A stretch of 64,000 nucleotides of DNA from JAVVHE01 sp032249695. GTDB taxonomy: Bacteria; Pseudomonadota; Alphaproteobacteria; Sphingomonadales; Sphingomonadaceae. The translations under genes and the position numbers were made by a program. The stretch covers positions 1 to 64,000 of the forward strand of contig JAVVHE010000001.1 of the NCBI GenBank assembly GCA_032249695.1, written 5' to 3'. The notes under the pieces are model-generated. The model was not told the DNA's origin, did no database searches, and saw nothing but the letters and a program-made list of their open reading frames with translations. This document shows, in pieces, positions 14,926 through 23,855 of this stretch (its first letter is position 1; each line of letters starts with the position of its first letter).

Positions 14926-17082
14926 ATGGCCTCCGCCGCGCACGCGCACACCGACGCCCACAAGCATTCCGCGGCGGGCGCAGACCGCTATTTCAACCGC
15001 GAGCTCAGCTGGCTCGCGTTCAACCGCCGCGTTCTGGAGGAGGCGTGCAACGGCGCCTATCCGCTGCTGGAGCGCCTGCGCTTCCTGTCGATCTCGGGAT
15101 CGAACCTCGACGAGTTCTTCATGGTGCGCGTGGCCGGGCTGCGCGGGCAGATTTCGGAAGGGGTGGAGACCCGCTCGCCCGACGGCCTGTCGCCTGCCGA
15201 GCAGCTGGACGCGGTCGTCGCCGAAGCCGACCGGCTGATGCAGCGCCAGCAGACCGTGTGGGCAGAGCTGCGCAAGCGGCTGTCCGCGGTGGCGCTAACC
15301 GTTATCGGCCCCGACGAACTGAAGCCCGACGAGCGCCCGTTCGCGCGCGATTATTTCCGCGACCAGATCCTGCCGATCCTGACGCCGCAGGCGATCGATC
15401 CGGCGCACCCGTTCCCGTTCATTCCAAATCGGGGCTTCAGCCTGATCTTCGAGCTGGAGCGCACGCGCGACCGCCAGCGGTCGACCGCGCTCGTCATGCT
15501 GCCGTCGCTGCTGCCGCGCTTCATCCGCCTGCCCGGCCGCACGATCCGCGTGATCTCGATCGAAAGCCTTGTCCGCGCATTCATCGAGGACTTGTTCCCC
15601 GGTCACCGCGTATTGGGCGACGGGGCGTTCCGGGTGTTGCGCGACAGCGACATCGAAGTCGAGGAAGAAGCCGAGGATCTGGTGCTTTACTTCCAGACCG
15701 CGCTCAAACGGCGGCGGCGCGGGCGCGTGATCCGGCTGGAGCTGGAGCGCGCGACGACGAAGACGCTGCGCCAGCTGATCGAGGCCGAGCTCGAGGTCGA
15801 CGACAGCGCGATCACGCGCATCGACGGAGTGCTGGGCATCGCCGACCTGGCGCAGGTGGTCGACCAGGACCGGCCCGACCTGAAGTTCGAACCCTACGTT
15901 CCCCGCTTTCCCGAGCGGATCCGCGAGTATGACGGCGATTGCTTCGCCGCGATCCGGGCCAAGGACATCGTCGTCCACCACCCTTATGAGAGCTTCGAGG
16001 TCGTAGTCGCGTTCATCCGCCAGGCCGCGCAGGACCCCGACGTCATCGCGATCAAGCAGACGCTCTACCGCGCCGGGCGCGACAGCCCCATCGTCAAGGC
16101 GCTGATCGAGGCGGCCGAGGCGGGCAAGTCCGTGACCGCGATCGTGGAGCTGAAGGCGCGCTTTGACGAGGAACAGAACATTAAATGGGCGTCGCTCTTG
16201 GAAGCGGCGGGCGTGCAGGTGGTCTATGGCTTCGTCGGCTGGAAGACGCACGCCAAGATCAGCATGGTCGTCCGCCGCGAGAGCGAGGGGTTCAAGACGT
16301 ACCTCCACTTCGGGACGGGCAATTACCATCCCGTCACCGCGCGCATCTATACCGATATCAGCTATTTCACCGCCGACCCGGTGCTCGCGCGCGATGCGGG
16401 GCAGGTGTTCAACTTCATCACCGGCTATGTCGAGCCGCGCGCGCTGGAGCGCATCGCGCTGTCGCCCCTGAACGTCCGCTCGACGCTCATCGGCCTGATC
16501 GATGACGAGATCGCGCACGCTCGCGCCGGGCGCCGGGGCGAAATCTGGGCCAAGATGAACAGCCTGGTTGATCCCGAGATGATCGACAAGCTCTACGAGG
16601 CGAGCCGGGCAGGGGTGAAGGTCGATCTGGTCGTGCGCGGCGTCTGCTGCCTGAAGCCGCAGGTGCCGGGGCTCAGCGAACGGATCAACGTGCGCTCGAT
16701 CATCGGGCGCTTTCTTGAGCATAGCCGCATTTATTGCTTCGGCTCGGGCCATGGCATACCGCACCCGCAGGCGAAACTGTTCATCTCCTCGGCCGACTGG
16801 ATGCCACGCAACTTCGACCGGCGCGTTGAGGTGCTGATCCCGCTCACCAATCCGACGGTGCATGCGCAGGTGGAAGATCAGGTGATGGTCGCCAACCTCA
16901 AGGATACCGAACAGAGCTGGGAGCTGGGAGCCGACGGCGAGTACCGGCGGCTGGCTGGGCGCGAGCCTGCCTTCAACTGCCACCGCTATTTCATGACCAA
17001 CCCCAGCCTGTCGGGTCGCGGCGCTGCGCTCCACGACGGCATCGCGCCCAAGCCGCTGCTTGCCGAGGGAGAGGACATTTGA
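14926..17082 (+). CDS. ppk1: Polyphosphate kinase 1
   Basis: 718 residues; reversibly polymerises ATP gamma-phosphate into inorganic polyphosphate. It has the N-terminal domain (RYFNRELSWLAFNRRVLEEA, SNLDEFFMVRVAGLR), the head domain, and two phospholipase-D-like C domains. The autophosphorylated His lies in LHFGTGNYHPVTARIYTD, and the second His in RFLEHSRIYCF. HHPYESFEVVVAFIRQA and FISSADWMPRNFDRRVEV are further family marks. It overlaps ppx by TTGA, so synthesis and breakdown enzymes are made together. It is divergent from purD across about 100 bases. Confidence 0.95.
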   Translation: MASAAHAHTDAHKHSAAGADRYFNRELSWLAFNRRVLEEACNGAYPLLERLRFLSISGSNLDEFFMVRVAGLRGQISEGVETRSPDGLSPAEQLDAVVAEADRLMQRQQTVWAELRKRLSAVALTVIGPDELKPDERPFARDYFRDQILPILTPQAIDPAHPFPFIPNRGFSLIFELERTRDRQRSTALVMLPSLLPRFIRLPGRTIRVISIESLVRAFIEDLFPGHRVLGDGAFRVLRDSDIEVEEEAEDLVLYFQTALKRRRRGRVIRLELERATTKTLRQLIEAELEVDDSAITRIDGVLGIADLAQVVDQDRPDLKFEPYVPRFPERIREYDGDCFAAIRAKDIVVHHPYESFEVVVAFIRQAAQDPDVIAIKQTLYRAGRDSPIVKALIEAAEAGKSVTAIVELKARFDEEQNIKWASLLEAAGVQVVYGFVGWKTHAKISMVVRRESEGFKTYLHFGTGNYHPVTARIYTDISYFTADPVLARDAGQVFNFITGYVEPRALERIALSPLNVRSTLIGLIDDEIAHARAGRRGEIWAKMNSLVDPEMIDKLYEASRAGVKVDLVVRGVCCLKPQVPGLSERINVRSIIGRFLEHSRIYCFGSGHGIPHPQAKLFISSADWMPRNFDRRVEVLIPLTNPTVHAQVEDQVMVANLKDTEQSWELGADGEYRRLAGREPAFNCHRYFMTNPSLSGRGAALHDGIAPKPLLAEGEDI

Positions 17083-18572
17083 GCCCGATCGCTGCCCGCG
17101 CTGTGCCCGAGGCGGTGCCCGCCGGAGCGGGGCCGCTCGCTGGCGTGCTCGATATCGGATCGAACTCGATCCGTCTGGTCGTCTACCGCGCCGGAGCGCG
17201 CGCGCCCGAAACGCTGTTCAACGAGAAGCTGATGGCGGGCCTGGGCGCCGGCGTGGCGCGGCACGGACGGCTGGAGGCCGATGCGATGGCGCTGGCGAGC
17301 GCGGGGCTGGCGCGATTTGCAGCGATGGCGCGCGCGATGGGCGTGGCCGAACTGCGCGCGGTCGCGACCGCTGCGGTGCGCGACGCAGCCAACGGCCGCG
17401 AGTTCGTCGACCGGGTCGAGCGCGAGACGGGGCTGGACATCGAGGTGATCGACGGCGAGACCGAAGCGCGCGCATCGGCCTACGGCGTCATCTCGGCAAT
17501 CCCCGCTGCCGACGGCGTGGTCGGTGATCTGGGCGGCGGCAGCCTGGAGCTGGTGCGCGTCGCGGGCGGGCGTCCGGGTGCGCGCGTGTCGCTCGCGGTC
17601 GGCTCGCTGAAGCTCGCCGCGGCGCGGGCGGAGGGGCGGGCGGCGCTGCGGCGGCTGATCGACACAGCGCTGGCCAAGGTCGGCTGGCTGGGCGACGGGC
17701 TGGGGCGGCCGCTCTACGCGGTCGGCGGGTCGTGGCGCGCGCTGGCGCATTACCACATGCACGTGACCGCAGCGCCGCTGCCGGTCATCCACCACTATAC
17801 GATGGGCGCCGACGCGCCCGATCGGCTGGTGCGCAGCCTGGCGCGCATGGCCGAAAAATCGCTGAAGGAGGTGCCCGGCGTCAGCGCCCAGCGCGCCGCA
17901 GCGCTGCCCGGAGCGGCTGCGCTCATCGGTGCGGTCGTCGATCGGCTGCGCGCCAGCCACATCGTCACCAGCGCCTACGGCCTGCGCGAGGGGTTGCTCT
18001 ATCAGAGCCTGCCCGCCGAACTCCGCGCGCGCGACCCGCTGATCGAGGCGGCGCGGCTGGAGGCTGCGCGGCTGTCGCGCTTTGCCGAAACCGGCGAGGC
18101 GCTGACGCGCTGGACCGCTGCGCTCTTCGCCGCCGACCCCGCGCCGTTCCAGCGGATCCGCGTGGCGGCGTGCCTGCTGTCCGACGTCGCGTGGAACGCC
18201 AATCCCGATTTCCGCGCCGAGCGCGCGGCGGACATCGCGTTGCACGGCAGCTGGGTGGGGGTGACGCTGCCCGAACGCGCGCTGCTGGCAGCAGCGTTGT
18301 TCGCCTGCATGGGCGGCGAGCGCGATGCGCTGCTGGGCGCGCGCTGGCCCGCGCTGGCGGAGCCCTATGCTGTGCAGCGCGCGTGGGCGTGGGGGCTGGC
18401 AGCCCGGCTGGGCCAGCGCCTGGGCGGAGGCGCCTCGGGCGTGCTCGGCCCGGTTGCGCTTGAGCCAGCGGGCGCCGGCGCACGGCTGGTGGTGCCCGAT
18501 CATCTGCAGGCGCTGATCGGCGCCAGCGTCACGCGGCGGCTGAAGGCGCTGAACGCCGCGCTGGCGGGCTAA
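17079..18572 (+). CDS. ppx: Exopolyphosphatase / pppGpp phosphohydrolase family (Ppx/GppA)
   Basis: 497 residues. The ASKHA-fold ATPase-like core shows LDIGSNSIRLVVYR near residue 24, ATAAVRDAANG, the catalytic-Glu segment IDGETEARASAYGV and GDLGGGSLELVRV. The C-terminal half is an HD-like helical domain (SAYGLREGLLYQSLP, ACLLSDVAWNANPDFR). It removes terminal phosphate from polyphosphate; some relatives also act on pppGpp. The start is TTG, set by the TTGA overlap with ppk1 and the GAGGGAGAGG ribosome-binding site before it. The last codons (LNAALAG, stop) are duplicated just downstream. Confidence 0.92.
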   Translation: MSPIAARAVPEAVPAGAGPLAGVLDIGSNSIRLVVYRAGARAPETLFNEKLMAGLGAGVARHGRLEADAMALASAGLARFAAMARAMGVAELRAVATAAVRDAANGREFVDRVERETGLDIEVIDGETEARASAYGVISAIPAADGVVGDLGGGSLELVRVAGGRPGARVSLAVGSLKLAAARAEGRAALRRLIDTALAKVGWLGDGLGRPLYAVGGSWRALAHYHMHVTAAPLPVIHHYTMGADAPDRLVRSLARMAEKSLKEVPGVSAQRAAALPGAAALIGAVVDRLRASHIVTSAYGLREGLLYQSLPAELRARDPLIEAARLEAARLSRFAETGEALTRWTAALFAADPAPFQRIRVAACLLSDVAWNANPDFRAERAADIALHGSWVGVTLPERALLAAALFACMGGERDALLGARWPALAEPYAVQRAWAWGLAARLGQRLGGGASGVLGPVALEPAGAGARLVVPDHLQALIGASVTRRLKALNAALAG

Positions 18573-18601
18573 GCGCTGCTGAACGCCGCGCTGGCGGGCT
18601 A
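18548..18601 (+). repeat. 24-bp direct repeat, 30-bp period, duplicating the ppx 3' end
   Basis: Exact 24-base copies at 18548-18571 and 18578-18601 contain the codons for LNAALAG plus TA of the stop. The second copy lies after the ppx stop. It looks like a slipped-strand tandem duplication, with the 5' copy supplying the functional end. Confidence 0.85.
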
Positions 18602-18627
18602 GGCACTGCCGTTCCCCGCGGATCGAG

Positions 18628-19548
18628 CTAGGCGAGCCAGCCCTCGCTCCGGTACCATGCGACCGCGCGCGCGAGGCCGTCGCGGAGCGGCACCTCCGGC
18701 CGCCACAGGCCGGTGGCGATGAGGGCGGCGGGGTCGGCGGTCCAGTCGGCGTGGGCGAAATAGCGCGCGCGATCGGGCGTGAGCTTCGGAGTCCGGCCGA
18801 GCGCGCGCAGCGCGGCGGCGTTGAGCGATGCCGCGGCCCGTAGCAGGGCAGGGGGCACCGGCAGGACGACCGGCTGGCGGCCGACGGCCTCGCCCACCGC
18901 GCGCGCGAACTCGGCGTGGCTGCACCCGCCGGGCTGGCCGTCGCTGATCTCGAACACGGTGCGCAGTCCGGACACGGCAGGGGCGCTCGCGAGCGCCATG
19001 AGCGCGCGCCCGAGATCGTCGACATAGACGAGACTGAACCGGCCTGCGCCGATCGCGGGGGCGAAGCCGCGCGAGACGGCGCGGATCAGCTCGAAGCTCT
19101 CGCGGTCCCCGGGGCCATAGACCGCGGGCGGGCGCACGATCGACCAGTCGAGGGGCGAGGCCGTCACAATCTCGTCCGCCGCGGCCTTGCTCGCCCCATA
19201 GTCGGACAGCGCGGGTTCGCGCGCGGCGAGGCTGGAGACCTGAATGAAGCGCCGCACCCCCGCGCCCGCCGCCGCCGCCAGCATGGCGCGCGTGCAGTCG
19301 ACATTGGTGCGCCAGAAGCCCGCCCGGTCGGCCGCGTTGATCGCGCCCGCAACGTGGATGACCGCGTCCGCTCCATCGCATAGCGCTCGCAAAGCGTCGG
19401 CGTCGGCGAGGTCGCCCGGCACCCACCCCACGCCCGCGCGCTCCGGCTGCGGCCGCCGCGTTAGCGCGCGGACGCTGTGCCCCGCCTCGACCGCCAGCGC
19501 GATCAGCCGCGCGCCGACGAAGCCCGTGCCGCCGGTGATGGCAAGCAT
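18628..19548 (-). CDS. NAD-dependent epimerase/dehydratase family protein
   Basis: 306 residues of the atypical/extended SDR type. The nucleotide loop is MLAITGGTGFVGARLIAL, followed by a conserved Arg pair (ALTRRPQPER) that suggests NADP preference. DAVIHVAGAINAADRAGFW, QVSSLAAREP and the catalytic Tyr-x-x-x-Lys in SDYGASKAAADE are clear, and VRPPAVYGPGD follows. The C-terminal half is that of complex-I-assembly (NDUFA9-like) or sugar epimerase relatives. The substrate is unknown. It starts two bases after the stop of the DMT-type gene, so the two form an operon. Confidence 0.8.
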   Translation of the reverse strand: MLAITGGTGFVGARLIALAVEAGHSVRALTRRPQPERAGVGWVPGDLADADALRALCDGADAVIHVAGAINAADRAGFWRTNVDCTRAMLAAAAGAGVRRFIQVSSLAAREPALSDYGASKAAADEIVTASPLDWSIVRPPAVYGPGDRESFELIRAVSRGFAPAIGAGRFSLVYVDDLGRALMALASAPAVSGLRTVFEISDGQPGGCSHAEFARAVGEAVGRQPVVLPVPPALLRAAASLNAAALRALGRTPKLTPDRARYFAHADWTADPAALIATGLWRPEVPLRDGLARAVAWYRSEGWLA

Positions 19549-19550
19549 CG

Positions 19551-20069
19551 TCAGCGTGGGCCGCGCTGGGCTGCGATCTGCGTCACCGCCAGCCCGATCA
19601 GCGTCAGCCCCAGCCCGGCGGCACGCAGCGTGTCGACCGGGCGGCGGGCGACGCCCAGCAGCCCGAACTGATCGACCGCGGCCGCGGTCGCGACCTGCGC
19701 CACCAGCACGAACAGCACGAAATTGCCGACGCCGAAGCGCGGAATGACGATCGTCGCCGACAGCGCATAGAAGCCCATAATGAGGCCCGGCAGCACGCTT
19801 GTCGGCGGCGCGGCGCCCAGCGCGGAGAGCGGCGGCAGCGGTCCGGTCAGCCGCGTAGCCAGGATCGCCGCTGCGAACGCAACCGCGAACACCACCGCGC
19901 TCGCCGCGAAGGGCGAGCCCAATGCGCGGGCGAGGCCACTGTTCAGCACGCCCACCAGCGGAATGCCCACGCCCGCGAGGAACGACCAGAAAGCGAGCGC
20001 CGGATAGCCCATCGGCGCGCTCTGTGACGCGGCCCGCTCCATCCCGCAACGCACCAGCCGGTTCTGCAT
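19551..20069 (-). CDS. DMT-superfamily membrane protein, YdcZ/DUF606 type
   Basis: 172 residues in the longest frame, with five hydrophobic helices: ALAFWSFLAGVGIPLVGVLN, ASAVVFAVAFAAAILA, PTSVLPGLIMGFYALSA, FVLFVLVAQVATAAAV and GLGLTLIGLAVTQIAA. Family marks include the pore-like NSGLARALGSPF and the central GxxMGFYALSAT region. The first 19 residues (MQNRLVRCGMERAASQSAP) are not membrane-like, so the true start may be the Met at residue 20 (base 20012), giving a 153-residue protein closer to the family length. Transport substrate unknown. Cotranscribed with the epimerase downstream. Confidence 0.75.
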   Translation of the reverse strand: MQNRLVRCGMERAASQSAPMGYPALAFWSFLAGVGIPLVGVLNSGLARALGSPFAASAVVFAVAFAAAILATRLTGPLPPLSALGAAPPTSVLPGLIMGFYALSATIVIPRFGVGNFVLFVLVAQVATAAAVDQFGLLGVARRPVDTLRAAGLGLTLIGLAVTQIAAQRGPR

Positions 20070-20132
20070 GGTGGCAGACCGCGCCCGCGCACCCTATGAA
20101 GGCGTCAGTAGCTGACGAAGGACCGACATCCC

Positions 20133-20459
20133 ATGACCGCCAACGCCCGCATCCACGAGATCGTGACGTCGCATCCCGTGGTGCTGTTCATGAAAGGCAC
20201 CGCGCTGTTTCCGCAGTGCGGCTTCTCCGCACGCGCCATCGCGATCCTCGAGCGCGCGGGCGTCGATTTCCACACGGTCGACGTGCTGGCCGACCCCGAG
20301 ATCCGCCAGGGCGTCAAGGCCTATTCCGACTGGCCGACCATCCCGCAGCTCTATGTCAATGGCGAGTTCGTCGGCGGATCGGACATCATGATGGAGATGG
20401 CCGAGGCGGGCGAGCTCGACGAGCTGCTGACGGCCAAGGGCGTGAAGTCGGCGGCTTGA
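20133..20459 (+). CDS. grxD: Monothiol glutaredoxin, Grx4/GrxD family
   Basis: 108 residues. The CGFS active site occurs in FPQCGFSARAIAIL near residue 31. KGTALFP (for the usual KGTPxxP) precedes it, and WPTIPQLYVNGEFVGGSDI binds glutathione. CGFS glutaredoxins carry a bridging [2Fe-2S] cluster with glutathione and BolA and help deliver iron-sulfur clusters. The usual bolA partner is not adjacent. It ends in a TTGA overlap with the membrane-protein gene that follows. The length is normal. Confidence 0.93.
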   Translation: MTANARIHEIVTSHPVVLFMKGTALFPQCGFSARAIAILERAGVDFHTVDVLADPEIRQGVKAYSDWPTIPQLYVNGEFVGGSDIMMEMAEAGELDELLTAKGVKSAA

Positions 20460-21178
20460 TCCCGCCAGCCCACGCCCCGGCGACTGCGTTCGCACGCCTG
20501 TGCCGCGAGGCGATGGCGATCTACGGCGCGCACGCGGCGCTGATCGTGCCGGTGGCGGCAGCGTTCGTGTTCCTGCCGGGCCTGGTGGGCGCGACCGTTT
20601 CCGACAAGCTGGGGCTGCAACCGGGCCATCCGACGGTCGTCGTGATGCTGGCGCTGGTGCTGCTGCTCGGCGCGACCGCGCAAGGCGCGCTGACGCGGAT
20701 CGCGCTCGGCGTGCCGGGGACGGTCGCGGCGGCGCTGGGTGACGGAGCGCGGCTGGCGGGGCGCGTGCTGCTGCTGCAGCTGATGAGCGCGGCGGCGGTA
20801 TTGCTGGGGCTGGCGCTGTTCATTGCGCCGGGCGTGTATCTGGCGGTGCGGCTCAGCTCGGCGCTGCCGGCGATGATCGCCGAGGAATTGCCGCCGTGGA
20901 CCGCCGCGGCGCGCGCCTGGTCGCTGTCCTCGCGCCAGTTCGGCCCGGCGTTCCTGCTGATCGGCCTGATCGCGGTGTTCGGGGCAACCGTGTTCCTTGT
21001 GGCGTTGTTGGTGGCGCAGGCGCTTCCCAATGCGCTGGCGCAGGCGGGGCTGGCAGGTCTCGGCGTGTTTGCGGGCGAGGCCGCGCTGCAATGGGTGACG
21101 ACCGCGATCGGCGTGGTGCTGCTCGTCGCGCAGGCGGCGCTCTACCGGTTCCTGCTGCGCGCAGAGGCTGCCGCCTGA
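20456..21178 (+). CDS. Multi-pass membrane protein of unknown function
   Basis: 240 residues from a TTG that overlaps the grxD stop (TTGA); an in-frame ATG at 20513 would give 221 residues. Six or so hydrophobic helices are visible, among them ALIVPVAAAFVFLPGLVG, VVVMLALVLLLGATAQGALT, LLLQLMSAAAVLLGLALF, FLLIGLIAVFGATVFLVALL and AIGVVLLVAQAALYRFLL. The arrangement resembles the membrane domain often annotated near glycerophosphodiester phosphodiesterases (YciC-like), but I do not recognise a specific family. A short soluble loop WTAAARAWSLSSRQFGPAF lies between helices 4 and 5, as in that group. Confidence 0.65.
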   Translation: MIPPAHAPATAFARLCREAMAIYGAHAALIVPVAAAFVFLPGLVGATVSDKLGLQPGHPTVVVMLALVLLLGATAQGALTRIALGVPGTVAAALGDGARLAGRVLLLQLMSAAAVLLGLALFIAPGVYLAVRLSSALPAMIAEELPPWTAAARAWSLSSRQFGPAFLLIGLIAVFGATVFLVALLVAQALPNALAQAGLAGLGVFAGEAALQWVTTAIGVVLLVAQAALYRFLLRAEAAA

Positions 21179-21299
21179 TTGAACCCCATGTCGGTCACGC
21201 CAGCGCACGCCGGGCCTGACCGCGTCGCGCACGCCTCGGCTGGCGAGGTCGGGCGCCAGCGTCGGCCGACATGACGTTGCGGGACAAAGGGCCTACCCC

Positions 21300-22184
21300 T
21301 CAATCCCAGCGCGCGAGCGGGGGAAGGCTCATCAGGATCGCGTCGACATTGCCCCCGGTCTTCAGGCCGAACACCGTGCCGCGATCGTAGAGCAGGTTGA
21401 ATTCCGCATAGCGCCCCCGGTAGCGCAGCTGCGCGGCGCGGTCGGCTTCGGTGAAGGGCGTGGCGGCGCGACGGCGGGCGATGCGCGGGAAGGTGCCGAG
21501 GAACATCTCGCCCACTGCGCGGACCTTGGCGAAGTCGGCCTCGAAGTCGCCCGAATCGAGATGGTCGACGAACACCCCGCCCGCGCCTCGCTCCACCTGG
21601 CGGTGCGGCAGCCAGTAGTAGCGCCGTGCCTCCTCGGACCAGGCGGCATAGTCCGCCTCGCCCACCGCCGCCCTCAGCGCATCGTGGAACTCGGCCACGT
21701 CCTCGGCGATCGGCAGCGCGGGGTTGATGTCGGTCGTCGCGCCGAACCAGCCCACGGTCGTTTCCAGATAGCGGCAGTTCATGTGGACCGCGGGCGCCCA
21801 CGGGTTCGCCATGTGCGCGACGAGGCTGATGCCGGTGGCGAAGAAGTCGGGCTCTTCGCGGCTCGCTCCGCGGATCGAGGGCGCAAACTCCGGATGGAAC
21901 GCGCCGTAGACGGTCGAGACGTTCACTCCGACTTTCTCGAACACGCGCCCATGCATCACGCTCATGACGCCGCCGCCGCCGGGCGCGCCGTGATGGTCCT
22001 GCCGGTCCCAGCTGCTGCGCTGAAATGCCGCGGCCGAGCCGTGCTCGCGCTCGATTGCCTCGAACTCGGCGCAGATCCGGTCGCGCAGCCCCTCCGCGAA
22101 CGCGCGCGCGCGCGCACGGCGGCCGGTCGCGGGCCAGTCCCCGGCGCCTCCGGCCATCTCGGGCGCGGCAGTCTCGGTCAGCAC
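21300..22184 (-). CDS. hemF: Oxygen-dependent coproporphyrinogen III oxidase
   Basis: 294 residues; aerobically decarboxylates coproporphyrinogen III to protoporphyrinogen IX in haem synthesis. Family signatures: FQRSSWDRQDHHGAPGGGGV, FEKVGVNVSTVYG, HMNCRYLETTVGWFGATTDINPA (split here over two conserved blocks), YYWLPHRQVERGAGGVF, and the C-terminal YAEFNLLYDRGTVFGLKTGG and SLPPLARW. The start is GTG, with an excellent AGGAGGG ribosome-binding site 9 bases upstream, inside the end of trmL. The seven-base overlap couples the two genes. Confidence 0.96.
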   Translation of the reverse strand: MLTETAAPEMAGGAGDWPATGRRARARAFAEGLRDRICAEFEAIEREHGSAAAFQRSSWDRQDHHGAPGGGGVMSVMHGRVFEKVGVNVSTVYGAFHPEFAPSIRGASREEPDFFATGISLVAHMANPWAPAVHMNCRYLETTVGWFGATTDINPALPIAEDVAEFHDALRAAVGEADYAAWSEEARRYYWLPHRQVERGAGGVFVDHLDSGDFEADFAKVRAVGEMFLGTFPRIARRRAATPFTEADRAAQLRYRGRYAEFNLLYDRGTVFGLKTGGNVDAILMSLPPLARWD

Positions 22185-22663
22185 GTCGGGAACCCTCCTG
22201 TCTGTCGTAATGCCTCGCCCAGTATCATGGCTGCGGCGACCGCGACATTGAGCGAGCGCAAACCCGGCCGCAATGGGACGCGCACCCCCGCCGCCGCGGC
22301 CGCGCGCGCGTGCGGCGGCACGCCCGGCCCTTCAGAGCCGAGCATCAGCACGTCGCCCGGCGCGAACGCGAAGGCGGTATAGGGCGTCTCCGCATCGGTC
22401 TCCGCGAAGATCAGCCGCCCGGCGACGCGGTCGCTAAACGCTTGAAAGCTGCGATGGCGGGTGAGCGCGGCGCGCGGCAGATAGTCGAGGCCAGCGCGCC
22501 GCATCCGCGCCTCGCCCCACGGGAAGCCGCACGGCTCGACGACATCGAGCGGCACGCCGAGGCACGCGCTGAGCCGGATCAGCGTGCCGACATTGCCGGG
22601 CATGTCGGGCTCGATCAGCGCGAGGCGGATGGGCGGCGTCTGATCGTCGGGCGCGGGTGCCAT
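22178..22663 (-). CDS. trmL: tRNA (cytidine/uridine-2'-O-)-methyltransferase TrmL
   Basis: 161 residues of the SPOUT (knotted) methyltransferase family. Conserved blocks: ALIEPDMPGNVGTLIRLSACL at the N-terminus, GDVLMLGSEGPGVPP near residue 115, and the knot RSLNVAVAAAMILGEALRQ at the end. TrmL methylates the 2'-OH of wobble base 34 in tRNA-Leu isoacceptors. The ATG at 22663 (MAPAPDDQ) is preferred over the frame extension to 22699, which adds only an unconserved Arg/Ala stretch. Its 3' end overlaps hemF. Confidence 0.9.
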   Translation of the reverse strand: MAPAPDDQTPPIRLALIEPDMPGNVGTLIRLSACLGVPLDVVEPCGFPWGEARMRRAGLDYLPRAALTRHRSFQAFSDRVAGRLIFAETDAETPYTAFAFAPGDVLMLGSEGPGVPPHARAAAAAGVRVPLRPGLRSLNVAVAAAMILGEALRQTGGFPTC

Positions 22664-22873
22664 TCCGCAGCGATTGGCCGGGGCCGCGGCCCGACGCAAA
22701 TCAGCTGCGCGGCGAAGCGCGGCCGCTTCCGGACAGCCGGAGCGCGCGAGGTGGTTCGTCGGGAGGTGAAATGTGCCGACCGGGTCGGCATCAGCGGGGC
22801 CGGCGGCTACACCCCGCCCGCGCCGCCTCCCGGTCGTCCGGGCAGAGAGTCCGCGCCAGCCCTGCTGCTGCGC

Positions 22874-23290
22874 TCAGCTCCAGCGCCCGAACGGCAGCAA
22901 CTGCGCCAAATCGGCCAGGCTTGGCCAGCCGTCGAGGCGCACACCGAAATCGCGTTGCAGGAAGGCGTGGCGCACGATTTCGGCCTGCTGCTCCAGCCCG
23001 TAATCGTGAAACGCGCGCCCCGGCCGCAGGCGGTAGGCATAGCGCGCGCCCGGCAGCCGGGCCAACGGCAGGAACAGCCCCGCCCGATGCTGCCACACAT
23101 GCGTCAGCTCGTGGATGAAATGGCCCTGCGCGCCGCGGTCGGCCGCGGCGTAATCGTCGGCGTAGTTCGGGCTGCCCGGCCGGACATAGAGGTGACCGTT
23201 GGGCGTGATCGTGACGCCGCGCGGCTGGAAGAATGCCCACGCGCGGCGGCGGATCGTCACATGATCGAGCGCGAGCGCGTCGCCGAACAC
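22874..23290 (-). CDS. Small HExxH-type protein ("vgr-related"), possible metallopeptidase
   Basis: 138 residues from the first standard start, a GTG. The central motif is GHFIHELTHVWQHRAG, with HELTH as a zincin-like HExxH and a downstream YGLEQQAEIVRHAF that could supply a third ligand. FQPRGVTITPNGHLYVRP is also typical of the sphingomonad proteins labelled vgr-related. The frame is open further upstream and reads LTEGERALAARVFGD, which in relatives belongs to the protein. No ATG, GTG or TTG precedes it, so either a CTG start is used or the N-terminus is shortened. It follows the copper chaperone gene. Protease activity is unproven. Confidence 0.7.
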   Translation of the reverse strand: MFGDALALDHVTIRRRAWAFFQPRGVTITPNGHLYVRPGSPNYADDYAAADRGAQGHFIHELTHVWQHRAGLFLPLARLPGARYAYRLRPGRAFHDYGLEQQAEIVRHAFLQRDFGVRLDGWPSLADLAQLLPFGRWS

Positions 23291-23330
23291 GCGCGCTGCG
23301 AGCGCGCGCTCGCCCTCGGTCAGGCTGCGC

Positions 23331-23855
23331 TCAGTGCTGTGCGTGGCCGGGCCCCGCCGCAGCGCCCTCTACCTGTGCATGCACCGTCAGCGTGCGGTTG
23401 GACGCGAACTTCAGCTGAATGTCGGCGGTCTTCAGGTTCGGCTTCAGCCCGAAGATCATCAGGTGGTAGCCGCCCGGAGCCAGCTTCAGCTCGCCATTGG
23501 CGGGCACGACCACGTCGCGCACCTTCTGCATCGACATGACGCCGCCCCTGGCACTGCTGCGGTGCAGCTCGATGCGCTCCGCTGCATCGGAGCTTGCGCT
23601 CGTCAGCGTCTCGGGCCGAGCGCCGCCGTGCAGCGTCACGTAACCCACCGCCGGGCGGCCCGGAGCGAGCGGCGCGCGCACCACCGCATCCGTTGCGCGG
23701 ACACCGGCGGTCTCTGCCTTGGGGTCGGCCGGCGTCGTCGTCTGGCTATGCGCCGCACCCGCTGCGAGCGCGCCCAGCAGCAGCGCCACCGCGCCTGCGC
23801 ACGCAGCCATGCCCATCCGCCGATCACCCGTCATCGTCACCGCCCTCGTCGCCAA
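23331..23855 (-). CDS. Periplasmic copper chaperone PCu(A)C
   Basis: 174 residues with a signal peptide (GAVALLLGALAAGAAHSQ). The PCu(A)C domain follows: VVRAPLAPGRPAVGYVTLHGG, IELHRSSARGGVMSMQKV and LAPGGYHLMIFGLK, together the H..M..M..HxM copper(I)-binding signature. These proteins pass Cu(I) to the CuA site of cytochrome oxidase. The C-terminus GPGHAQH adds two more His. Alternative starts exist at Met8 and Met14. It is likely cotranscribed with the HExxH-type gene downstream; no cytochrome oxidase gene is near. Confidence 0.88.
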   Translation of the reverse strand: MATRAVTMTGDRRMGMAACAGAVALLLGALAAGAAHSQTTTPADPKAETAGVRATDAVVRAPLAPGRPAVGYVTLHGGARPETLTSASSDAAERIELHRSSARGGVMSMQKVRDVVVPANGELKLAPGGYHLMIFGLKPNLKTADIQLKFASNRTLTVHAQVEGAAAGPGHAQH

